From Kiritimatiellia bacterium (GTDB lineage Bacteria > Verrucomicrobiota > Kiritimatiellia > UBA8416 > JABMPJ01), in NCBI GenBank assembly GCA_029939545.1, contig JAOZSS010000046.1, positions 4,209 to 12,722 on the forward strand: 8,514 nucleotides of DNA, written 5' to 3'. Shown here piece by piece: positions 1 to 7,056 of this stretch. The notes below the pieces were generated by a model. That model was not told the DNA's origin and ran no database searches. It saw only the letters and a list, made by a program, of their open reading frames with translations. The first letter of the stretch is position 1. Each line of letters begins with the position of its first letter. Made by a program: the position numbers and the translations under genes.

Positions 1-126
1 GCTGGTTTCTTCGCCTTGGCTGGTTTCTTCGCCTTGGCTGGCTGCTTTGCCGTGGCGGGCTTCTTCGCCTTGGCTGGCTTTTTCGCCGTGGCTGGCTTTT
101 TCGCCGTGGCTGGCTTCTTTTTAGTG
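1..126 (-). repeat. 18-bp in-frame tandem repeat, seven copies, coding for KPA(T/K)AK units
   Basis: Seven consecutive 18-bp units begin at 1, 19, 37, 55, 73, 91 and 109 on the plus strand, each close to GCTGGCTTCTTCGCCTTG. The copies at 1 and 19 are identical, as are the copies at 73 and 91. The copy at 109 is the most diverged in its second half. Read on the minus strand the unit encodes six residues, so gain or loss of copies keeps the frame. The array may continue beyond the left edge. Confidence 0.85.
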
Positions 127-161
127 GTTAAAAGCTTCGCTGTCGTCTTCTTTACTGCCAT
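1..161 (-). CDS. Lysine/alanine/proline-repeat basic protein, N-terminal part (partial, runs off left edge)
   Basis: The reading begins at an ATG at 161-159 and stays open to the window edge (53 complete codons). The start is supported by GGGAG at 172-168, six nucleotides upstream. The product starts MAVKKTTAKLLTTKKK and then becomes repeats of KPATAK or KPAKAK, so nearly every second or third residue is lysine and there are no acidic residues. Such tails bind DNA or RNA electrostatically and are known from bacterial histone H1-like proteins. They also occur as extensions on otherwise globular proteins, for example HU-type proteins or DksA/TraR zinc-finger proteins. Because the tail sits at the N terminus and the rest is missing, the family cannot be decided. 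The gene is divergent from guaA. The opposite strand is also open here but lacks an ATG and would encode an FFAVAG repeat, so I regard it as a shadow. Confidence 0.72.
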   Translation of the reverse strand, partial: MAVKKTTAKLLTTKKKPATAKKPATAKKPAKAKKPATAKQPAKAKKPAKAKKP

Positions 162-194
162 TCGAATCTCCCGGCTTAATTTCACAGGGGCGGG

Positions 195-223
195 AAGCTA
201 ACATAGCCTGTTGCACGTGTCAA
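195..223 (-). promoter_or_regulatory. Candidate promoter of the basic-repeat protein gene
   Basis: On the minus strand a perfect TTGACA lies at 223-218. A 17-bp spacer leads to TAGCTT at 200-195, which matches TATAAT at only three of six positions. A better-looking TATGTT at 205-200 is only 12 bp from the -35 box. Either choice would leave a short leader before the ATG at 161. The sequence GTGTCA occurs twice nearby (217-222 and 230-235), which could be a regulator half-site. The weak -10 keeps confidence low. Confidence 0.28.
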
Positions 224-279
224 CACATGGTGTCACTTGTTGTTCAGAAGGCTTTTTGGCCCTTCCATGTCCAATTTCC

Positions 280-309
280 TTGTCCGTAGCGAAACACAGG
301 TGCTAGGGT
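280..309 (+). promoter_or_regulatory. Weak candidate promoter of guaA
   Basis: TTGTCC at 280-285 and TAGGGT at 304-309 are separated by 18 bp, and a TG dinucleotide at 301-302 gives an extended -10 arrangement. The hexamers match consensus at four and three positions. Transcription would start about 25-30 nt before the guaA ATG. No PurR-like operator or guanine riboswitch is recognisable in the 182-bp gap. Confidence 0.22.
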
Positions 310-343
310 CTCCGTTTTCCAAATCTAACAGGGAAACCGACAC

Positions 344-1888
<1,545 letters not shown>

Positions 1889-1889
1889 G

Positions 1890-1954
1890 GAAATGCGGAA
1901 TGCGGAATGACGAATGCTGAATACCCGCCTCCCCATGCCCCATTTCCCATTCCC
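1890..1954. repeat. Two facing arrays of degenerate heptamers between convergent genes
   Basis: From 1890 the plus strand reads in 7-bp steps: GAAATGC, GGAATGC, GGAATGA, CGAATGC, TGAATAC. From 1954 leftwards the minus strand reads GGGAATG, GGAAATG, GGGCATG, GGGAGGC, again with a 7-bp period and a related (G)GAATG core. The two arrays face each other and fill the whole gap between the guaA stop and the deacetylase stop. GGGAAATG (1888-1895) and CATTTCCC (1941-1948) are perfect 8-bp inverted copies, so a long-loop stem is possible. There is no T-tract, so a classical intrinsic terminator is not evident. Confidence 0.7.
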
Positions 1955-3094
1955 CTAGATTCCGTGCAGCGGGAAGAGGGTGCGCTTGACTTCGGTGATG
2001 ATGGCGTCAACGGCGGTGTCGACCTCGTCGCGACGGCCGGCATCTGAAAGGAGGACGCGGTCACGCAGGCCGCCGAACCAGTCGGTGTTTTCCATCATCA
2101 CACCGCCCATGCCGAGCATGGCGTCCGCGTGGTCGGCGTGATCACCGCAGAGCACACCCCAGCAGAGCGCCCAGGCGCGCACGGTGTGCTCGAGGTGGTA
2201 ACCGCCTCCGCCCGTGGCCAATATCGGCTTGCCAAGGCCCACGATCGTATCGACGATGTCGGCCGGCGTATTGTTGGTCAGGTGCAGGTGGGCCAGTGGA
2301 TCGCCCGAGAGCGTATCCATGCCGAGCTCCATGATGATCACATCCGGATCGTAGGCCTTGATCAACGGCAGCGCGGCCCGCTCGAACGCGCGCCGATAGG
2401 CCGCGTCATAGGTTCCCACGGGAAGCGGCACGTTTACCGAGTAGCCCATCCCTTCGCCCTCCCCCAGCTCCTGGACAAACCCGGTACCGGGAAAAAGCGT
2501 GTGCCCGCTCTCGTGCATGGAAACCGTCATCACGTCCCTGCACCCGTAGAATGCCTTCTGCACACCATCGCCATGATGGACATCTATATCGAAGAAGAGC
2601 ACGCGTTTCCCGGCCGCGCGGAACGTATTGGCGGCCAACACGAGGTCATTGATATAGCAGAACCCCGACGCCTGTCCCGCGTGGGCGTGGTGCAGACCGC
2701 CCGAGGGGTTGAACGCGATCTTGGCTTTCCCATCGATCAACCAGCGCGCGCCCGTCACCGAAGCGCCGGTCGCCAGCGTGAGATAGGACATCATCCCGGG
2801 CCAGACGGGACAGTCCGGCGTCCCGAGCCCCATCATTAGCCCCTCGTAGGGGTCCAGATTCCCGGCTGCCGCCGCTTCTATGCCGTTGAGATACTCCGCC
2901 GTGTGAAACCCCTCCAAGGCTTCGCGTGTGAGACGCACCGGTGCCACCACTTCGCGGTCGTCGCCGGCCAGGAGCCCCATCGACTCCGCGGTCTCCAGCG
3001 CGCGCGTAGCACGGCTTGTGTCAAAAGGACACTGCGGCGGGTAGCCGTTCTCGTTCAGAGCTTCGCTATAGATGAATATGTGTTTGCCGTGCAA
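1955..3094 (-). CDS. AcuC-like class I histone-deacetylase-family protein
   Basis: The 379-residue product is a full-length arginase/deacetylase-fold enzyme, expected to use Zn2+ to hydrolyse acetyl-lysine or a related amide in the cytoplasm. Relative to human HDAC8, the charge-relay pair His135-His136 (GGLHHA), the zinc ligands Asp171 and His173 (DIDVHHGDG) and Asp260 (ELGMD), and the catalytic Tyr299 (GGGGYH) are all present. HESGHTLFPGTG and SGDPLAHLHLTNN are also typical. In Bacillus subtilis, AcuC regulates acetyl-CoA synthetase by deacetylation; whether that applies here is unknown, as no acs or acetoin gene is in view. The start is TTG at 3094-3092. An in-frame TGA at 3100-3098 rules out extension, AAGGGG lies seven nt upstream, and the conserved KHIFIYSEALN begins right after it. 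It is the last gene of the minus-strand operon, 41 bp after the membrane-protein gene. Confidence 0.93.
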   Translation of the reverse strand: MHGKHIFIYSEALNENGYPPQCPFDTSRATRALETAESMGLLAGDDREVVAPVRLTREALEGFHTAEYLNGIEAAAAGNLDPYEGLMMGLGTPDCPVWPGMMSYLTLATGASVTGARWLIDGKAKIAFNPSGGLHHAHAGQASGFCYINDLVLAANTFRAAGKRVLFFDIDVHHGDGVQKAFYGCRDVMTVSMHESGHTLFPGTGFVQELGEGEGMGYSVNVPLPVGTYDAAYRRAFERAALPLIKAYDPDVIIMELGMDTLSGDPLAHLHLTNNTPADIVDTIVGLGKPILATGGGGYHLEHTVRAWALCWGVLCGDHADHADAMLGMGGVMMENTDWFGGLRDRVLLSDAGRRDEVDTAVDAIITEVKRTLFPLHGI

Positions 3095-3135
3095 TCCTCA
3101 ACCCCTTCTTTCGGCCCGTGCGGAGCGCGGGCCGC

Positions 3136-4674
3136 CTATGGAAACACCGCCTCCGGCGTCTCGACATCTGGCATCTCCCCCTGCTGCTTCGCTTTGAGAG
3201 CGGCTTGATGCACAGACCGTTTGACAAAGAGAATCGCAGGGCCGTCCGCATGAAGCATCTCCCATTCCGGATGCCGGGTCAGGCGACTTGCTATGGGGTT
3301 CCCATAGTGCACAAGCACCATGTCGGTGGGATAGGCCGTCAAGATGCGCTCCCATCCCTTATCGGCATACAAACCGGCCAGGTAATCTTCTACGACCTCT
3401 TCACTATAGGCAGAACGGAAGCGGCCATCCATAAAGACACGGCACTCGGGATAGAGGTGCCAGGTGCAGTACTCGGCCCAGTCAAAGAAGACAAAGACAT
3501 TGCCCCTGAGACCGTGTTCTTTCATGAATGCGACAGTACGTAACGGGTAATCGTCCGGCTTGATCTCGACCTGGAGCGGTCTGCTCTTGTTGAACGTTGC
3601 CGCCGTGTAGAGCGAGAAAGGAATGAACAGCGTCAATATGACGACCCACATCATACGTGGCAGTCGATCCGCCAGCCGATTGATCACCTCACCAGCCATG
3701 CTGTCTACATGCCGACCGGCCGTAAAGCCCACCACGATCGCGAAGAGTGGAATGTTCCGGCGCAGGACGATCGCCGCCACAAGCGAGAGGTATAGCAGCG
3801 ACGTCCAGACCACGTCTTTGTGTGTGCGAGAGAACGGGTAGGCGCAGCAGACCACGATGGCCAACCCAACAAAGTCAGGATGAACGCTCCAGTGACGAAT
3901 CGGACTGAACGGAGCCCACTCGCTGAGATACGGACGCGCCGTGCCACCTGACTCAAGAATGAAGCCCCACAGCCGCACACCAAACGGGTTCACAAACGTG
4001 GCCATCACGAAGAGAACGACCCCTCCAAACAGCACGAGTGGTACCAGGGGCGTTCGCATCACGTGACGACGGCTGCGCACGACTTCCGCGACGGCATACA
4101 CCAGCATCACGATGCCGCCGATGAAAAAGGCGCCATGCAGATTGGCCCACAGCAGGCCGAGCAGGGGAAGGACCAGCAGGTGCAGCCAGGCGTGGCGGGG
4201 GAACCGCTTCAAGAGCGAGAGAAACACGGCGAGCAGCAGGTAGGTGAAATGATGGGGCCGCACCCCGAACCCGTAGCTCATCGTTGAGATGATCAGCAGC
4301 ATCAGAAGCATCCGCAGCGCCCCCGAACGGCACTCGCGGCGGAGGGTCCCATGCATGAGCGCCAACACCGTCAGGCCCATGACCATTTTCAGCGCCAGTA
4401 GCCCCGGGTTGCCCCACAGCGCCCACGTGTGGCGGAACACGTACTGCGCCAGCCATTCGTGGTTGACCCACGGCCGGTCCGGCTCAGTATAGGAGTACGT
4501 GTTCGTGGTGTGAAACTCGTCCGACCCGGGCAGCGCGCGGACAAACCCGACGTTCCCCCACAGGTCCACGTCGGCCTTGTTGTCGGAGAATACCTGGACG
4601 GCAAAACATACCACGGCTGCGACAGCAAGCCATGGGACGATGGACGGCAGGCGAGGTAAACGCATGGGCGTCAT
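3136..4674 (-). CDS. Polytopic membrane protein, GT-C glycosyltransferase-like, function unknown
   Basis: The 512-residue product has about eleven hydrophobic segments (near 11-30, 91-108, 121-137, 143-157, 161-178, 182-199, 208-228, 266-280, 289-304, 307-320 and 341-360), followed by a soluble C-terminal domain of about 150 residues. After the first segment comes ADVDLWG (Asp35, Asp37) and then WVNHEWLAQ (70-77). An acidic DxD-type pair in the first periplasmic loop is the hallmark of GT-C enzymes that use lipid-linked sugars. The C-terminal part contains FFDWAEYCTWHLYP and VFMDGRF, which look conserved and may be a binding or catalytic module. The resemblance is by motif and topology only; no substrate can be named. 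The ATG overlaps the stop of the upstream PAS gene by 4 nt (4674-4671), implying translational coupling. GGAG at 4680-4677 is only two nt from this ATG but 11 nt from a second ATG at 4665, which may be the real start. The likely location is the inner membrane. Confidence 0.85.
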   Translation of the reverse strand: MTPMRLPRLPSIVPWLAVAAVVCFAVQVFSDNKADVDLWGNVGFVRALPGSDEFHTTNTYSYTEPDRPWVNHEWLAQYVFRHTWALWGNPGLLALKMVMGLTVLALMHGTLRRECRSGALRMLLMLLIISTMSYGFGVRPHHFTYLLLAVFLSLLKRFPRHAWLHLLVLPLLGLLWANLHGAFFIGGIVMLVYAVAEVVRSRRHVMRTPLVPLVLFGGVVLFVMATFVNPFGVRLWGFILESGGTARPYLSEWAPFSPIRHWSVHPDFVGLAIVVCCAYPFSRTHKDVVWTSLLYLSLVAAIVLRRNIPLFAIVVGFTAGRHVDSMAGEVINRLADRLPRMMWVVILTLFIPFSLYTAATFNKSRPLQVEIKPDDYPLRTVAFMKEHGLRGNVFVFFDWAEYCTWHLYPECRVFMDGRFRSAYSEEVVEDYLAGLYADKGWERILTAYPTDMVLVHYGNPIASRLTRHPEWEMLHADGPAILFVKRSVHQAALKAKQQGEMPDVETPEAVFP

Positions 4675-5825
4675 ATCTCCAGGATACGACTCTGCTCGCC
4701 CCCGCCATCGTCATCGCCGAGGTAGTGAGTAGTCTTGTATTCGTTGACCGCATTCAGCTTGCGAAGGATCTTGCCCAGTGTCTTGACCGCATCAATGCTG
4801 CTGTCAACCAGTTTGGGCACCACCTCGTCGCCGCTGCTGAGTTTCTTCTGGATGATTCCGAGGTTGGCGAGCAGTACGGTAGCCGGCTGGCCCAGGTGGT
4901 GGCAGGCGGCCCCAAGACTCTCAAGCATAACGCGGTGCTTCTCGTTCTCACGCTGGGCGCTTTCGGCGGCCTTCCGGTCGCTGATGTCAGCCATCGAGAA
5001 AACCACACCGACGATATCCCCGTCGCTGTTCCGGTTACAGACCGCCGACACGGCCACATCAAACTCCCGCCCGTCGCGCGCCGAGGCCAGTAGCTCGCCG
5101 GTCCAGTCCTCGCCATCGCCCATGACTGTCCCGATCATCTCGCTGGACTTGTCCACGTCACACAGGAGATCGCGCACATCCATCCCCAACAGCTTCTCGG
5201 GGGTCTCGAAACCCCACATACGCGCCACGGCCGGGTTGACATACTCGAGCTTGGCCTCGATGTCTGCCACGGCAATCCCGTTGTAGGCGTTCTGGATGGC
5301 GTTGTGCTCGGTGCGCAGCATGGCCTCGGCCTGACGACGCCACGTGATATCGCGCAAGAAGAAACCGAGGTGGGGCTCGCCCAAGTTCAGCCTATTCACG
5401 GCAATTTCGGAGGGAAACAGCGTCTCGTTCTTGCGTCGGCAAAAGGCCTGGATCAACGTGTAGCGTTCATCTTCCAAGTTGTCGCAAAGCGTCCTGATCA
5501 GCGACTCATCCGCGCCGGAAATAATACTGAAGACCGTCATCCCTGTCAGTTCCGCGCGTTTGTAGAGCAAGAATTCGATCGCCCGGGCATTGGCATCAAC
5601 GATGTTGCCCTTGAGGTCGCAGATCAGCGCGGCGTCATAAATGCTTTGCAGCAGCTCATTGTAGCGGGAGTCGGAGCTCAACTGGGCCGTCTGTGCCTTG
5701 GTGCGCCGCATCCGGGTCGGGGAGGTGATAACCATGCGCCGCTTTTTGCCCACATGGGGCTTCTCGGGCACATCAGGAATCAGGTCGATCCGCATCGTCT
5801 GGGCCAACTTCTCTCTATCCGGCAC
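4671..5825 (-). CDS. Double-PAS sensory protein with a kinase-like dimerisation region but no ATPase domain
   Basis: The 384-residue cytoplasmic product has a basic N-terminal stretch, two PAS domains (about 54-162 and 172-285, the second ending in the usual ADISDRK linker) and a helical pair at about 292-362. In that pair ACHHLGQPAT (307-316) aligns with the H-box of histidine kinases: His309 at the phospho-acceptor position, Leu311 and Pro314 conserved. The acidic residue normally next to the histidine is His310 instead. The protein ends about 20 residues after the second helix, so the N, G1 and G2 boxes of an HATPase domain are absent. It therefore cannot be a self-sufficient kinase. It may be a phospho-accepting scaffold, a phosphatase-like regulator or a dimeric sensor. 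The start is GTG at 5825-5823, backed by AGAGGT five nt upstream and an in-frame TGA two codons before it; ATG at codon 11 is an alternative. It is the first gene of the operon. Confidence 0.87.
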   Translation of the reverse strand: MPDREKLAQTMRIDLIPDVPEKPHVGKKRRMVITSPTRMRRTKAQTAQLSSDSRYNELLQSIYDAALICDLKGNIVDANARAIEFLLYKRAELTGMTVFSIISGADESLIRTLCDNLEDERYTLIQAFCRRKNETLFPSEIAVNRLNLGEPHLGFFLRDITWRRQAEAMLRTEHNAIQNAYNGIAVADIEAKLEYVNPAVARMWGFETPEKLLGMDVRDLLCDVDKSSEMIGTVMGDGEDWTGELLASARDGREFDVAVSAVCNRNSDGDIVGVVFSMADISDRKAAESAQRENEKHRVMLESLGAACHHLGQPATVLLANLGIIQKKLSSGDEVVPKLVDSSIDAVKTLGKILRKLNAVNEYKTTHYLGDDDGGGEQSRILEI

Positions 5826-5890
5826 GCGTCACCTCTTCGTTTAATTCGTGGCTACAAAACCTCACGCCGCTACACCAATACGTTGCGCTA

Positions 5891-5919
5891 ATTATCCATA
5901 ATCCCTGCCGTACGGTCAA
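5891..5919 (-). promoter_or_regulatory. Sigma70-type promoter of the PAS / membrane protein / deacetylase operon
   Basis: On the minus strand TTGACC (5919-5914) and GATAAT (5896-5891) are separated by exactly 17 bp. Each hexamer matches consensus at five of six positions. Transcription should begin near 5884, giving a leader of about 58 nt before the GTG start at 5825. This is the strongest promoter match in the window. Confidence 0.62.
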
Positions 5920-5978
5920 GCACATGGGGAGGGACAGCAGCAATTCTCCTTTTGGAACTATTCGTCCCTTGTCTGAGC

Positions 5979-6057
5979 TGTCATTCCGAGCGAAGTCGAG
6001 GAATCTCCGGTTTTTCCTATGATCTGGAGATCCCTCGGCAAGTTCCTCGGGATGACA
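5979..6057. repeat. REP/MITE-like imperfect inverted repeat
   Basis: The left arm (5979-6008) begins TGTCATTCCGAGCGAAGTCG and the right arm (6026-6057) ends CCTCGGGATGACA. The reverse complement of the right arm matches the left arm across TGTCAT.CCGAG, CGAGG and ATCTCC with a few substitutions and a 2-nt length difference, around a 17-nt centre. Each arm is itself partly palindromic (ATTCC/GGAAT in the left, ATCCC/GGGAT in the right). Sequences of this TGTCATTCCGAG..GAGGAATCTC type recur as dispersed intergenic repeats in several bacterial phyla; this is from memory and not from a search. No flanking target duplication is evident. Confidence 0.68.
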
Positions 6058-6095
6058 AAACGGCTTGAAGTCGTCCCATAATGAGAACTGCTGGA

Positions 6096-6122
6096 GGGAG
6101 AGTGATCAGCGATCACTCTCCC
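6096..6122. promoter_or_regulatory. Perfect 12-bp palindrome upstream of dapA
   Basis: GGGAGAGTGATC (6096-6107) is followed by the 3-nt spacer AGC and then by its exact reverse complement GATCACTCTCCC (6111-6122). It ends two bp before a TTGACA. As DNA it could be an operator for a dimeric regulator; as RNA it would be a very stable hairpin. No U-tract follows on either strand, which argues against a classical intrinsic terminator. Confidence 0.75.
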
Positions 6123-6124
6123 GA

Positions 6125-6148
6125 TTGACACGCCCCCCCCCCTATGAT
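6125..6148 (+). promoter_or_regulatory. Candidate dapA promoter with a ten-C tract in the spacer
   Basis: A perfect TTGACA (6125-6130) and TATGAT (6143-6148, five of six matches) are separated by 12 bp consisting of CG and ten consecutive C (6133-6142). That is about five bp short of the usual 17-bp spacing, so as written the pair should work poorly. The alternative -10 at the correct distance, TAGAGC (6148-6153), is weak. A separate option is ATGACA (6052-6057) and CATAAT (6077-6082) with a 19-bp spacer. The true dapA promoter is therefore uncertain. Confidence 0.4.
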
Positions 6149-6183
6149 AGAGCTAGATCGCATTATTAACGCGGGAGTTTGTT

Positions 6184-7056
6184 ATGTTTTCGGGAGCTTA
6201 CACAGCGCTGGTCACGCCCTTCAATCGCGATGGGAGTATCGATTTTGGGAAGTTTGCCGCGCTGATCGAACGACAAGCCGAGGCCGGTATTGACGGCATC
6301 GTTCCGGTCGGCACCACGGGCGAGTCGCCCACGCTGAGTTTTGCGGAACACGAGCAGGTCGTGGCGGCAGCCATTGAAGCCGCGGCGGGCCGCATGCAGG
6401 TGATCGCCGGGACCGGCTCCAATGCCACCAGCGAGGCGGTCAAGCTGACCCGCCACGCCAGGGAAGCCGGAGCCACAGCGACACTCCAAGTGACACCTTA
6501 CTACAATAAGCCCACCCAGGAGGGGCTCTACCGACACTTCTCCGAGGTGGCGACCATCGGACTGCCCGTGGTGCTCTACAACGTGCCCGGCCGGACCGGC
6601 CGCGAAATTGCCATCGACACCGTTGTGCGCCTCTCGAGCGTACCCAACATTGCCTGCGTCAAGGAGGCAGGCGGCAGCGTTGACCGCGTCAGTGCCATCC
6701 TGAACCAGTGCGATATCTGCGTGCTCTCCGGAGACGACCCGCTCACGCTACCCATGATGTCCGTCGGCGCCGCCGGCGTCATCAGCGTGGCCTCAAACGT
6801 GGTCCCCGAGGCCGTCGTCCGCCTGACCCACCTCGCAAGTGAAGGCAACTGGGACGAGGCGCGTGCCGTCCACCGGCAATACTACCGGCTCTTCTGCGAC
6901 TGCTTCCTCGATACGAACCCGCTTCCCATCAAGGCCGCCATGGCGATGGCCGGGCTCATGGACGAGAGTTACCGCCTGCCCCTCTGCCCCATGGACGACA
7001 CCCTCAAGCAGCGCCTGCGCCAGACCCTGGCCGCTGTGGGAGTAGAACGGGCATGA
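6184..7056 (+). CDS. dapA: 4-hydroxy-tetrahydrodipicolinate synthase
   Basis: DapA condenses pyruvate with aspartate semialdehyde, the first committed step towards diaminopimelate and lysine, in the cytoplasm. The 290-residue product has the standard length and a single TIM-barrel. The pyruvate-binding GTTGES lies at 43-48 (Thr44, Thr45). Tyr106 is in PYYNKP, Tyr132 and Arg137 are in YNVPGRT, and the Schiff-base Lys160 is in CVKEA. These correspond to E. coli Thr44, Thr45, Tyr107, Tyr133, Arg138 and Lys161, so the active site is complete. The start is clear: GGGAG at 6173-6177 is six nt before the ATG, and the protein begins MFSGAYTALVTPF as expected. Related aldolases such as N-acetylneuraminate lyase share the fold, but the dapB partner overlapping at the 3' end makes DapA secure. 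The gene leads the plus-strand biosynthetic cluster. Confidence 0.97.
   Translation: MFSGAYTALVTPFNRDGSIDFGKFAALIERQAEAGIDGIVPVGTTGESPTLSFAEHEQVVAAAIEAAAGRMQVIAGTGSNATSEAVKLTRHAREAGATATLQVTPYYNKPTQEGLYRHFSEVATIGLPVVLYNVPGRTGREIAIDTVVRLSSVPNIACVKEAGGSVDRVSAILNQCDICVLSGDDPLTLPMMSVGAAGVISVASNVVPEAVVRLTHLASEGNWDEARAVHRQYYRLFCDCFLDTNPLPIKAAMAMAGLMDESYRLPLCPMDDTLKQRLRQTLAAVGVERA

Larger units (their letters stand above)
5826..6183. other. 358-bp divergent intergenic region with several regulatory-looking elements
   Basis: This gap separates the minus-strand PAS operon from plus-strand dapA and contains no credible gene. From left to right it holds the PAS-operon promoter (5891-5919), a REP/MITE-like inverted repeat (5979-6057), a perfect 12-bp palindrome (6096-6122), a TTGACA/TATGAT pair around a ten-C run (6125-6148) and the dapA ribosome binding site GGGAG (6173-6177). 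I could not recognise a lysine riboswitch in it. Confidence 0.8.

Noticed and set aside
1..126. CRISPR-like repeat array
   Set aside because: The 18-bp units are directly tandem with no spacers and are in frame with a coding sequence.
16..201. Plus-strand open frame encoding an FFAVAG-type hydrophobic repeat
   Set aside because: It is the antisense of the KPA repeat, begins with TTG without a good ribosome site, and the minus strand has ATG with a well-placed GGGAG.
246..266. Small GAAGG/CCTTC hairpin in the guaA leader
   Set aside because: Five base pairs with a nine-nt loop is weak and has no U-tract or known motif; it could easily arise by chance.
2129..2839. A 236-codon plus-strand open frame opposite the deacetylase gene
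   Set aside because: It lies wholly within a gene with intact catalytic motifs on the other strand and shows no recognisable domain.
6096..6122. Intrinsic terminator for an upstream transcript
   Set aside because: The stem is strong but no T-tract follows on either strand, and no gene ends close by.
6060..6183. Possible lysine riboswitch in the dapA leader
   Set aside because: The stretch has one simple perfect hairpin and a C-run; I see none of the multi-helix architecture expected, and the space is short.
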